NCBI GenBank assembly: GCA_947459185.1
Contig: CANHCU010000011.1
Coordinates: 1-52,295 of the forward strand
Direction: 5' to 3'
Source of the DNA: Planctomycetaceae bacterium
Lineage (GTDB): Bacteria; Planctomycetota; Planctomycetia; Pirellulales; UBA1268
DNA length: 52,295 nt
The stretch's first letter is position 1; each line of letters opens with the position of its first letter. This document shows positions 8,448 through 16,285 of this stretch, piece by piece. The notes beneath the pieces are model-generated. The model was not told where the DNA came from, did no database searches, and was given only the letters and a program-made list of their open reading frames with translations. The translations under genes and the position numbers were made by a program.

Positions 8448-11400
8448 ATGAATCAGTCAACTTCAACACCGCCGTTCGCGACTCTCGCGGCCCGCCTCGA
8501 AGGTGACCTGCTCGTCGATGACCTCGCGCGGACGATCTACTCGACCGACGCGTCGGAGTATCAGGAACGGCCACTGGCGGTGGCGCTCCCCACAACGGAA
8601 GCGGACATCCGCGAACTCGTGCGGTTCGCCGCCGCGAATCGTATCGGACTGATTCCCCGTGCCGCCGGCACGTCGCTCGCCGGGCAGGTGGTGGGTGGCG
8701 GAATCGTCGTCGATGCGGGCCGCCACCTGAATCGCATCCTGGCGGTCGATGTCGAGCGACGCACCGTCCGTGTGCAACCGGGCGTGGTTCGCAACGCGCT
8801 CAATCAGCATCTCGCGCCGCTCGGGCTCTTTTTCGGACCCGAAACATCGACCGCGTCCTGGGCGATGATCGGCGGCATGGTGGGCAACAACTCCTGCGGC
8901 TCGAACTCGATCGCCTACGGCTCGACCCGCGATCACCTGATCCGCGCGCGAGGCTTTCTCGCCGACGGCTCGGAGGTGACGTTTGGCCCGCTCTCTAGCG
9001 ACGAGTTCGCGGAAAAGTGCGCGGGGCCGGACTCGCTCGAGACGCGAATCTATCGCGAGATCCACGACCTGCTCGGCAATCCCGCCAATCGCAGGCTCAT
9101 CCGCGACTCCTATCCGCGGCCGGAGGTCACCCGTCGCAACACGGGCTATGCGCTCGATGCCCTCATGGACGCCTCCTGCTTCGATCAGGTGTTCGACAGC
9201 CGCAATGCGCGACCCTTCAACTTCTGCCGGCTCCTCGCCGGCTCCGAAGGCACGCTCTTCTTCGGCGTCGAATATGAGCTGAACCTCATTTCGCTGCCGC
9301 CGCCGGGCTCGCTCATGGTGGTGCATTGCGGAACCGTGGACGAGGCGCTGCGGGCCACGCTTGTGGCGATGCGGCATCGCCACAAGCCGGATGGGTCACG
9401 GATGCCGGCGTGTCTGGATTCAGCAAACGCGTGCGTGCTCACCGCGTGCGAACTGATCGACAAGAAGATCCTCGACTGCACGAAGGACAACGCCGAGCAG
9501 TCACGCAATCGCTCGTTCGTGGTGGGCGATCCTGGCGCGATCCTGGTCGTGGAGGTGAAGCACGCCGACCGCGGGGTCGTGACGGCGAAGCTCAGGGAGA
9601 TCGAGGACGAACTCCGCACCGCGGGCCTCGGCTATGCCTACCCCGTGCTCGTCGGCGCCGACGGCGACAAGGTCTGGGAACTCAGGCGGGCCGGCCAGGG
9701 GCTCGTCAACAACGTGCCGGGCGACGCCAAGCCACGCGAGATCGTGGAAGACACGGCCGTGGCCGTCGAGGATCTGCCCGCCTACATCGCCGAGTTCGAC
9801 CAGCTGCTGGCCGACAAATACGGCATCGAATGCATCCACTACGCCCACGCCGGCGCAGGCGAACTGCACCTCCGGCCGCTCTTCGACCTCCGCACGCCCA
9901 CGGGGCTCGCGATGTTTCGCGACGTGGCCACCGACGTGGCGGCGCTCGTGAAGAAATACCGTGGCAGCCTCAGCGGTGAGCACGGCGACGGCCGACTCCG
10001 CGGCGAATTCATCCGCACGATGGTCGGCGACGAATGCTTTCAGTTACTAGTGAGCGTAAAGCGGCTGTTCGATCCGCAGGGAATCTTCAATCCCGGCAAG
10101 ATCATCGACACGCCGCCGATGGACACGTCATTGAGGATCCTGCCCGGCGAGTCCGAGTCGCACCATGACACGGTGTTTCGCTTTGCCGACACCGGCGGCG
10201 TACTCCGCGCCGCGGAGAAGTGCACAGGCGTGGGGCAGTGCCGCAAATCGGCAGCGATGGGGGGCACGATGTGCCCCAGCTACATGGCGACGCGGGACGA
10301 ACAGCACACCACGCGTGCACGGGCCAACGTGCTACGGCAGGCGCTCTCCTCGACACGCGAGGCGGCCAACCCCTGGACGCAGCCCGAGATCGCCGATGTC
10401 ATGGATCTCTGCCTCTCCTGCAAGGCCTGCAAGAGCGAGTGTCCATCCAACGTGGACATGGCCCGGCTCAAGGCGGAGTGGCAGCAGCATCTGCACGACG
10501 TGCGTGGCGTGCCGCTGCGGAGCCGGTTGATCGCCGATTCGGCCGCCGCACTGCGGTGGGCGAGCCTCGTGCCGTGGGCCTACAACTTCGCCGTGTCGGC
10601 ACCGGGCGTGTCGGGGCTGCTCAAGTGGTTCATGGGCTTCGCCGCCGGCCGATCGCTGCCGCACGTGCATGGCACGACGCTCTCGGCTTGGCTCAATCGC
10701 CGGGGTGAGGTGAAAACGGGGCAGGCGGCTGGTAATGGCCGCGTGAATCTGTTCGTGGACGAGTTCACCGACACGCTCGACATGCCGCTGGGCATGAAGG
10801 CCGTGGAACTGCTCGAAGCCCTCGGCTACGAGGTCGTGGTTCCGCGTCACGTCGATAGCGGCCGGGCCCAGCTCTCGAAGGGGCTTGTGCGAGAGGCCCG
10901 CGACCTCGCCACACGCAACGTCGAACTGCTCGCCGACATCATCACCGACGACGCGCCGCTTGTCGGGATCGAGCCTTCGGCGATCCTTGGGTTCCGCGAT
11001 GAGTATCCCGATCTCGTGCCGGAGCGGCTTGCCGCGGCCGCGAAGCGGCTGGCGTCGCGGGCGTTTTTGATCGACGAATTCCTGGCACGAGAGGCGGCCA
11101 GTGGCCGGATCACGGCAGATGCATTCACGGACCAGCCGCTCCGGATCAAGCTGCACGGCCACTGCCATCAGAAGGCGCTCGCGTCGCTCGCTCCCACGGT
11201 GCAGTCGCTCTCCCTGCCGCGGAACTTCTCGGTCGAGACGATTCCGAGCGGCTGCTGCGGCATGGCGGGCTCATTCGGCTACGAGCGTGAGCACTTCGAG
11301 CTGTCGATGCAGATCGGTGAACTCGTCCTCTTTCCTGCCGTCCGTGGTGCGGCCGACGACGTGATCATCGCTGCGCCAGGCACGAGCTGCCGCCACCAGA

Positions 11401-11465
11401 TCAAGGACGGCACCGGCCGCACGGCCCTGCACCCCGTCGAGATCCTGCACGCTGCGCTTGTTTAA
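8448..11465 (+). CDS. FAD-linked / Fe-S 2-hydroxyacid dehydrogenase, YdiJ-like
   Basis: A GlcD-GlcF type fusion of about 1005 residues. The N-terminal third is a PCMH-type FAD-binding domain (LIPRAAGTSLAGQVVGGG, then GGMVGNNSCGSNSIAYGSTRDH). The FAD-oxidase C domain follows, with HYAHAGAGELHLRP and SLSGEHGDGRLRGEF. Cysteine clusters for iron-sulfur centres come next (CTGVGQCRK..., MCPSYMATRDE, CLSCKACKSECPS). The C-terminus holds CCG-type segments (GHCHQKAL, SGCCGMAGSFGYE). Size and order match E. coli YdiJ, a D-2-hydroxyglutarate dehydrogenase, and related D-lactate/glycolate oxidases; the exact substrate cannot be read from sequence. An in-frame GTG at 8415 has a better-placed GGAG than this ATG, so the true start may be 11 codons earlier. 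It appears monocistronic. Confidence 0.93.
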   Translation: MNQSTSTPPFATLAARLEGDLLVDDLARTIYSTDASEYQERPLAVALPTTEADIRELVRFAAANRIGLIPRAAGTSLAGQVVGGGIVVDAGRHLNRILAVDVERRTVRVQPGVVRNALNQHLAPLGLFFGPETSTASWAMIGGMVGNNSCGSNSIAYGSTRDHLIRARGFLADGSEVTFGPLSSDEFAEKCAGPDSLETRIYREIHDLLGNPANRRLIRDSYPRPEVTRRNTGYALDALMDASCFDQVFDSRNARPFNFCRLLAGSEGTLFFGVEYELNLISLPPPGSLMVVHCGTVDEALRATLVAMRHRHKPDGSRMPACLDSANACVLTACELIDKKILDCTKDNAEQSRNRSFVVGDPGAILVVEVKHADRGVVTAKLREIEDELRTAGLGYAYPVLVGADGDKVWELRRAGQGLVNNVPGDAKPREIVEDTAVAVEDLPAYIAEFDQLLADKYGIECIHYAHAGAGELHLRPLFDLRTPTGLAMFRDVATDVAALVKKYRGSLSGEHGDGRLRGEFIRTMVGDECFQLLVSVKRLFDPQGIFNPGKIIDTPPMDTSLRILPGESESHHDTVFRFADTGGVLRAAEKCTGVGQCRKSAAMGGTMCPSYMATRDEQHTTRARANVLRQALSSTREAANPWTQPEIADVMDLCLSCKACKSECPSNVDMARLKAEWQQHLHDVRGVPLRSRLIADSAAALRWASLVPWAYNFAVSAPGVSGLLKWFMGFAAGRSLPHVHGTTLSAWLNRRGEVKTGQAAGNGRVNLFVDEFTDTLDMPLGMKAVELLEALGYEVVVPRHVDSGRAQLSKGLVREARDLATRNVELLADIITDDAPLVGIEPSAILGFRDEYPDLVPERLAAAAKRLASRAFLIDEFLAREAASGRITADAFTDQPLRIKLHGHCHQKALASLAPTVQSLSLPRNFSVETIPSGCCGMAGSFGYEREHFELSMQIGELVLFPAVRGAADDVIIAAPGTSCRHQIKDGTGRTALHPVEILHAALV

Positions 11466-11484
11466 GCCAGGGCTGTGGTCGCCG

Positions 11485-11718
11485 TCAGGCCGCCGCCGAC
11501 GCGTCGATCGGTTCGATTGCGGTGACGTGCAGGAGCGAGACGGTGCTGTGCCGCGATGGGATGCCGTTTCGCTCGGCGAGACCGATCACAATCTCCGTCC
11601 GCGTCAGAAAGGCCATCTCAGGGTGCCGGACTTCATACGCTTCGCCGTCCGATGTCTTCGCAATAAAGGGCTGGAAGGGCCGCTTCTGCAACCACTCGCG
11701 AAGGCTTTCAGCTGTCAT
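11485..11718 (-). CDS. Small conserved planctomycete-type protein
   Basis: A 77-residue protein opening MTAESLREWLQKRPFQPF, followed by a DGEAYEVRHPEMAFLTRTEIVIG core and a short beta-rich end. I recall small proteins with the same R-PF-PF, DG..Y.V.HPE pattern as common single genes in planctomycetes; none has a known function. The start was chosen at the ATG eight bases after GGAG; a longer reading begins inside the region upstream and lacks a site. It converges on the YdiJ-like gene with about 19 bp between stops. Confidence 0.6.
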   Translation of the reverse strand: MTAESLREWLQKRPFQPFIAKTSDGEAYEVRHPEMAFLTRTEIVIGLAERNGIPSRHSTVSLLHVTAIEPIDASAAA

Positions 11719-11812
11719 GAGTGAACTCCGAAGGCAGGGTTTATACTGATGTACACTTATCGTATCGGTCCGGTCCAAGCGTGTCAACGGTCCCTCTGGC
11801 GGCCCGCCTCGG

Positions 11813-12192
11813 TCACGGCGTGCCGATGCAGACGAGTTTCTCCTTCCGCATGTCGCCCGTACCGGTGACGACCCGCATGCAGATGCGATCGCCGCAGATC
11901 GTGGGTGTCGCCCAGGATTCGTCGCCGAGTCTGTTCACGGCGAGCGACTCGAAGCGGTCGGGGCTGGCCCGGAACACGTGGGTCTCGCCCGCCTCGCTTG
12001 AAGCGTAGATTCTGTCGCCCAGCAGCACGGCCGACCCGCTGAAATTGCCGCCGATCCTGCGCTTCCAACGCTCCCTGATGGAGGCGGCCTCCCAGTTGAA
12101 GGCGATACCGGCGATGCGGCCGCGAGCCCGCAAAGAGCCGTATGTCGGGCGAAGGCGACGAGCCGAATGGGAGCCAGATGTCTGCGGTTCAT
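11813..12192 (-). pseudogene. Remnant of a PQQ-type beta-propeller protein
   Basis: The last 85 or so codons read IGGNFSGSAVLLGDRIYASS, then GETHVFRASPDRFESLAVN, LGDESWATPTICGDRI and LVCIGTP, which is the typical C-terminal blade pair of planctomycete PQQ-like (BamB-like) repeat proteins. Such proteins have more than 350 residues, whereas here nothing of the earlier blades remains. A plausible original start with a signal-like leader (MNRRHLAPIRLVAFARHTAL) lies at 12192 in another frame, so the gene seems to have lost its middle and shifted frame. The C-terminal homology is clear to me; the idea that the leader belongs to the same gene is inference. Confidence 0.55.
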
Positions 12193-12237
12193 AGCGTGTG
12201 CCCGGAATGTCGCGACCGGCTAGACGCCTCGAAGTCG

Positions 12238-12606
12238 TCAGGGCCCGTATGGCATGCGAATCCGAGGGTCTCCGGGGTCGAAGTCCTTTTCGTTCCGCGT
12301 GACGAGGATGCAGCCTTCGCAGTCTGCACTCGCAAGGACGATAGCGTCTGGCAACTTGAGTCGCAGTTGCTGCCTCAGGGCGACCGCTCGACGAGCGACT
12401 TCCAGGGAGAGTTCGACACGACGCATCGACGCGAACAGCGTCTCGGCCGCGAAACGTTCCTCGTCGGTGTCAGCACCGATCATGACCTCCATCCAGGAGA
12501 TCACTGAGTAGAGTGGGTCGTCATAGGCGTTGATCTCGGTTGCCGCCGCTGGCACACCTTGGAGGAAATCGATCAGCACGTCGCTGTCGATGACCGCCTT
12601 CATCAT
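12238..12606 (-). CDS. PIN-domain ribonuclease toxin, VapC-like
   Basis: A 122-residue PIN domain. It opens MKAVIDSDVLIDFL with the first conserved aspartates, has a mid-domain glutamate in the YSVISWMEVMIGA helix, and a third acidic site in KLPDAIVLASADCEG followed by LVTRNEKDF, the order seen in VapC toxins, which cut RNA with a metal held by these acids. The start codon overlaps the antitoxin stop as ATGA; a GTG two codons earlier is an alternative. Translational coupling to the ribbon-helix-helix gene just upstream makes a type II toxin-antitoxin pair the natural reading. Confidence 0.9.
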   Translation of the reverse strand: MMKAVIDSDVLIDFLQGVPAAATEINAYDDPLYSVISWMEVMIGADTDEERFAAETLFASMRRVELSLEVARRAVALRQQLRLKLPDAIVLASADCEGCILVTRNEKDFDPGDPRIRMPYGP

Positions 12607-12821
12607 TTCCACTCATCGCGGAGACTTCGGATCGTGGTCGTAGCGTCGATCCGCTTGCCATTCCACGCACCGAAGGCTCGTTCTCTCCCAGGTCGGCGCT
12701 CCTCGGCGAGCAATCTCGCCACCGCCCGACGGACCGCCTCCGTCGGTGAGATGCCCTGTGCCTCGCAGAGAGCCGCGAGATCCTTTTCTTGATCATCGGT
12801 CAAGTCAACGAAGGTCTTCAT
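12603..12821 (-). CDS. Ribbon-helix-helix antitoxin, VapB-like
   Basis: A 72-residue protein. The start, MKTFVDLTDDQEKDLAALCEAQ, gives a short beta-strand and first helix; GISPTEAVRRAVARLL is the second helix of a CopG/RHH-type DNA-binding fold. The C-terminal tail (RAFGAWNGKRIDATTTIRSLRDEWK, quoted in part as SLRDEWK) is the expected toxin-binding extension. It precedes the PIN toxin and overlaps it by 4 bases. By analogy with vapBC pairs the antitoxin, alone or in complex, probably represses the shared promoter upstream of 12821. No palindromic operator is obvious to me there. Confidence 0.85.
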   Translation of the reverse strand: MKTFVDLTDDQEKDLAALCEAQGISPTEAVRRAVARLLAEERRPGRERAFGAWNGKRIDATTTIRSLRDEWK

Positions 12822-13104
12822 GCGTTCATTATCGTCTTGCCGGGTTTGCTCGGTCAACGGTGCCGCGGCGTGGATTCACACGGTTTATGCACGGTGACAC
12901 ACTCGGTGACAAAAGTTCCGACGGCGCGGCTTTGGAGCATCTGCTCGGGAGCATGGAGACTCTGGGTCATGGAGACGAAAAGGCGCTCCCTCAACGCGGT
13001 CCCGGACTGCCGCGGGAGCGATGTATGCGATGAGTCGCCAAGAATTCGAGCCTTCGCCGGACGCACCACGTGCCTGACTGCCTGATCGATTATACCACTG
13101 CGAC
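12822..13104. other. Intergenic stretch without a recognisable gene
   Basis: This gap of about 280 bp between the antitoxin start and the HicB-like relic must contain the promoter of the toxin-antitoxin pair. Short open frames exist on both strands, but none has a recognisable protein pattern or ribosome binding site. A direct repeat of GGTGACA occurs near 12890-12910. I see no RNA gene or terminator here. Confidence 0.5.
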
Positions 13105-13335
13105 ATGCGACCCAGCATCACGCGTTCAAAGAAGCAAGAATGTGCGGGTGGCCGTTCACGGGCCTCCGGCACGTTCGTGCTGCGTGTCGAACCCCAGTAG
13201 CACGGCATGCTGAGGGAGGACGCTCTGGCGGCGGGCACGCGGACGCTTCGTGGCGATCGTGAGCTGGCCTTCTACGGTGCCGAGGATCTCACGCCGTGGG
13301 AGACAACGCCTCTTTGTCTCACGGCATTGGTGTGA
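13105..13335 (+). pseudogene. Relic of a HicB-like (RHH) antitoxin gene with in-frame stop
   Basis: Reading from the ATG gives a basic leader, then ASGTFVLRVEPQ, an in-frame TAG at 13198-13200, then HGMLREDALAAGTRTLRG in the same frame. Read through, it resembles the strand-helix start of HicB-type antitoxins (pattern SG.FVLR.P..H..LRE.A.AAG.SLN). After this the sequence reads ELAFYGAEDLTPWE, which recalls a different small protein family (HEPN-type C-termini), and ends at TGA inside the hydrolase gene on the other strand. The simplest reading is a decayed or chimeric gene fragment. The similarity is from memory of family patterns and needs a database check. Confidence 0.35.
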
Positions 13336-14704
13336 GCAGTTCCGACGAGACGGCCAGCCCCCGGTCGTCGAGGAGATTTACCCAGCCGGTCACCATGCCC
13401 TCGGGCCGCGGGAGCGTGGCGGTAAAGGTGTCTGGATCGACGGCCGCTCGCGGTGTCACGGCCGCGTCGGCGACCGTGTATTTCACCTTCGGCCAATCGG
13501 TCCGCGTGCCGGGCGGCGAGAACGTCATGTCGGGCTGGGGCAGCGTGGCATAGACCCACTGCGCCTTCACGATCGGAGGTCCGCCCGTCCAGGTGACGTG
13601 GACAGAGTCGGGCCGCCACTGTGTGCCAGTGATGCGGGCCAGTGGCGGCGCGGCTCGAGTCACCGCATCGGCGAAGGCGTAGATCTCACCGACTTTATCG
13701 GCGGCCCAGATGTGCCCGTGGCCGAGCGTCGGCGAGATCGTCATCCAGGAGTGCGGGGCGGTCGCTCGAGAAGAAGCGTTCATCATCGGAGGTGTGCCGT
13801 AGGCGTCGTTTGCGCCGTTGATCCAGAGCCATTGAGTTTTCCGTGAAGCGGCGACGTTCGCATAGAAATTCGCAGGATCCCAGACCCAGGTGGCGGGCCG
13901 CGGCTTCATGAACTCGCACCAGCCGCTGTCGAGATTCAAGAATCCGCCGATGTATTGCGATGCGACGAACGCCGGCCGGTCGTCGACGCCGCCGGCGATC
14001 GTGCAGATGACCGATCCCCAAGAGATGCCGACCAGGCCGATCCTCGCAGCATCGACTTCCGGGAGTGATCCGAGCAGCGATACGGCGAGCACCGTGTCGG
14101 CCACGGCGTGGTAGGTCCACTGCTCCTCGAAGGGTCGGTCGAAGCTGTCGCCGAAGGCGTTGCCGGGCCGGGCGGGGCCGCCGCCCCACGCGTGGCCGAG
14201 TGTGTCGGTGCGAACCCGTTTTCCAGGCTCGCCGGGCGTCGGAATCTGTCCTTCGAGATCGACGGCGATCGCCGCGTAGCCGCGGGCCGTCCACATCTTC
14301 ACCCAGTCGGGAAACGCTGTGCCGCCGCCGCCGTGCACGAGCACGACACCAGGAACTTTTTTGTCTGTCTTGGAGGTTGGCGCCGGCAGCCCCAAGTAGG
14401 CAAACGCCTTCGTTGACTTGCCTTGCAGCGGGAGCGTGTCGATCCAGATCGCCTGCACGCCCTCGACCGCGGCCTCGGTCGCGGGCCGCGTGACAGGCGG
14501 CTTGCCGAGCAGGGCCATGTCCCAGGCCGGGAGTTTCTCAGGCGCCGGCTGCCACGGGGAAAAGACAGCAGTTGTCGGGACCTTGGCCGGAGGCTGGGCA
14601 AGCGTCGAGCCGGAGGAAACGAGGCCAGCCATCGCCGCGCAGGCGGCGATCAGAACGCGTTTCAAAGAAGCGACTGAAGCGGCCGGACAAGAACTGCGTT
14701 CCAT
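13319..14704 (-). CDS. Secreted alpha/beta hydrolase (acetylxylan-esterase / dienelactone-hydrolase-like)
   Basis: About 461 residues. A long leader with a signal peptide (LKRVLIAACAAMAGLVSSGSTLAQ) directs export. The hydrolase core shows VPGVVLVHGGGGTAFPDW (oxyanion-hole strand), then GISWGS with the nucleophile serine at about residue 228, an INGANDAYGTPP segment that can supply the catalytic aspartate, and a GHGHIW segment with the histidine. The C-terminal 120 residues form a beta-rich domain of the sort appended to carbohydrate esterases. Substrate is not readable; plant- or algal-polymer esters are a guess. It follows the DUF1559 and small membrane protein genes with a 16-bp gap, so the three are probably one operon. 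Its last codons overlap the HicB-like relic on the other strand. Confidence 0.85.
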   Translation of the reverse strand: MERSSCPAASVASLKRVLIAACAAMAGLVSSGSTLAQPPAKVPTTAVFSPWQPAPEKLPAWDMALLGKPPVTRPATEAAVEGVQAIWIDTLPLQGKSTKAFAYLGLPAPTSKTDKKVPGVVLVHGGGGTAFPDWVKMWTARGYAAIAVDLEGQIPTPGEPGKRVRTDTLGHAWGGGPARPGNAFGDSFDRPFEEQWTYHAVADTVLAVSLLGSLPEVDAARIGLVGISWGSVICTIAGGVDDRPAFVASQYIGGFLNLDSGWCEFMKPRPATWVWDPANFYANVAASRKTQWLWINGANDAYGTPPMMNASSRATAPHSWMTISPTLGHGHIWAADKVGEIYAFADAVTRAAPPLARITGTQWRPDSVHVTWTGGPPIVKAQWVYATLPQPDMTFSPPGTRTDWPKVKYTVADAAVTPRAAVDPDTFTATLPRPEGMVTGWVNLLDDRGLAVSSELLTPMP

Positions 14705-14720
14705 TTTCACCACCCCGTCC

Positions 14721-15122
14721 CTAGTTTCTCTCAGGGAGTTGAGCGGCGGCTGCGCGCAGTCTCTCTACTCCGTCCGTGACCGCCTTGGGAGAAGCCTTGC
14801 CTGACCACGACTGCCTAGTCTCCTTTGCCAGAGTCAGGTAACTCGTGAACGGTTCACCATAGTGCTGCGACCTGGCTTCGATCGTCTCCAACAGGAGGTC
14901 CAACTGGGCGGCCGCGGTGGCAGGCTGGGCCGCCATGCGATCGAGCCATACAGTCGTGATCCGCTGAAAATCGCCAATGGCCTCGTCACGCGTCGGTGCT
15001 CGCACCGAAGCCGTCCGATAGCCGCAGCCAAGCGAAACGGCTGCGATCAGGCCGGTCGTCATGAAGATGGACTGATAGACACATCCGTGCCACGTCTTGG
15101 GAAATCGAGACAACAGCACCAT
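14721..15122 (-). CDS. Small membrane-anchored protein of unknown function
   Basis: A 133-residue protein with one hydrophobic segment near residues 18-35 (FMTTGLIAAVSLGCGY), which could be an uncleaved anchor or a poor lipoprotein signal; the residues before the cysteine (SLG) do not fit a normal lipobox. The rest is helical and soluble. The start codon follows immediately after the TGA of the DUF1559 gene, so translation is probably coupled. An alternative start at MTTGLIAA, 20 codons in, would give a shorter lipoprotein-like product. No family recognised. Confidence 0.6.
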   Translation of the reverse strand: MVLLSRFPKTWHGCVYQSIFMTTGLIAAVSLGCGYRTASVRAPTRDEAIGDFQRITTVWLDRMAAQPATAAAQLDLLLETIEARSQHYGEPFTSYLTLAKETRQSWSGKASPKAVTDGVERLRAAAAQLPERN

Positions 15123-16100
15123 TCAATACGCTCCCATCGTTTGGCCATCGGCGATCGCGAGCAGCCGCTGATAGGTGGTGGGGTCGATCATGTCTGTAAT
15201 CATCCGCACGGCACCGTCGCCGAACACGAAGTTGCAGCCACCACCCGCGTGAAAGCTTCTCGCTCCGACGCCGCCGCAGCAATCCGACTCCGATCGAAGA
15301 TTAAAAATCGGATTCGTCGTGTCATTATTGGCGTATGGTGACCAATCCATATACCGACTATTGTTTGGAGTCAGCACGACGAGATACGGAGAGCCTCCTG
15401 AGAACGTCGGCCCCGTGGACCAACCCCAGGCGCCACGGTCGTCTCCGTGACCGTTCGTTTCCGCATTAGCAATCTCGCTTGCCAGGATCGTCTTCGAAGT
15501 GCCGTCGGTGATGTCCGACCACTTGGCGCCGTACACGCCGCGCACACTGAATGGCCCTCTTTTGGTCGATGTGAAAAACGAGTCGAACAGATCGGAGCCC
15601 ACGTTCGCTGCATAGTTTCCCTTGGCGAAACCGGCGAAGCCGCTCGGATTCGCGACGCCGGTGGCCGCCTGAAAAAAGAGCCCTGTCACTGGAGGATGCG
15701 ACGGGCACAGGAGTTCCGGTACACGCGTCTTGTTGATTGCATTGTTCGTGGCATCGCGGGACCAGACCGAATGATCGTACTTCGCGGCAAGTGCCGCCTG
15801 CTCGATGAACGGCAGAACGAAGACGACCCAGGTCGCCCCGCTGTTGGCATCACGTTCGCTCAGTGAAGTGCCACTTGTTACGACCGTCGCGCATCCCGGC
15901 GGCAAGCGTTTTTTTATGTCCGCGGAGTTGTGCATGGCCAGACCAATCTGCTTCAGTTTGTTCTGACAACTGTTGAGGCGGGCCGCCTCCCGCGCCGCCT
16001 GCACAGCCGGCAGGAGCAGCCCCACGAGCGTGCCGATGATCGCGATGACGACCAAAAGCTCCACGAGCGTAAAACCATGACGAAGAGACCTGTGTCGCAT
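15123..16100 (-). CDS. DUF1559 prepilin-type protein
   Basis: About 325 residues. The chosen ATG gives a short basic leader and then GFTLVELLVVIAIIG, the type IV pilin-like methylation/cleavage motif with the conserved glutamate at +5 after cleavage. The following LLLPAVQAAREAARLNSC is the hallmark of DUF1559. The H-x9-DG element (FHAGGGCNFVFGDGAVR) lies near the C-terminus. These proteins are very abundant in planctomycetes and are thought to be processed by prepilin peptidase and to form pseudopilus-like surface structures; the role of individual members is unknown. A longer reading from upstream in-frame starts is possible but only adds non-conserved residues. First gene of a probable three-gene operon. 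Confidence 0.93.
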   Translation of the reverse strand: MRHRSLRHGFTLVELLVVIAIIGTLVGLLLPAVQAAREAARLNSCQNKLKQIGLAMHNSADIKKRLPPGCATVVTSGTSLSERDANSGATWVVFVLPFIEQAALAAKYDHSVWSRDATNNAINKTRVPELLCPSHPPVTGLFFQAATGVANPSGFAGFAKGNYAANVGSDLFDSFFTSTKRGPFSVRGVYGAKWSDITDGTSKTILASEIANAETNGHGDDRGAWGWSTGPTFSGGSPYLVVLTPNNSRYMDWSPYANNDTTNPIFNLRSESDCCGGVGARSFHAGGGCNFVFGDGAVRMITDMIDPTTYQRLLAIADGQTMGAY

Positions 16101-16285
16101 ACAGCACCTTTTGGCAGCCTGTGCGGTCGAAGGAACGCGGTGACTCAGCATGTCGGAAAGCTCCCGCCGGCCCCGATGATTGAAAGCTACCCCCCGGCTC
16201 AGGGCCTCGCCATAGAACGAACGTGCTATGGACGAAAAGAGTTGCGCCACCTGTCTCGATTCTTTTTTGATTAAGCTGATTCGTC

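Noticed and set aside
12885..13238. Minus-strand frame of 117 codons in the toxin-antitoxin gap
   Set aside because: No ribosome binding site or protein-like pattern, and it lies opposite the HicB-like relic, which makes better sense.
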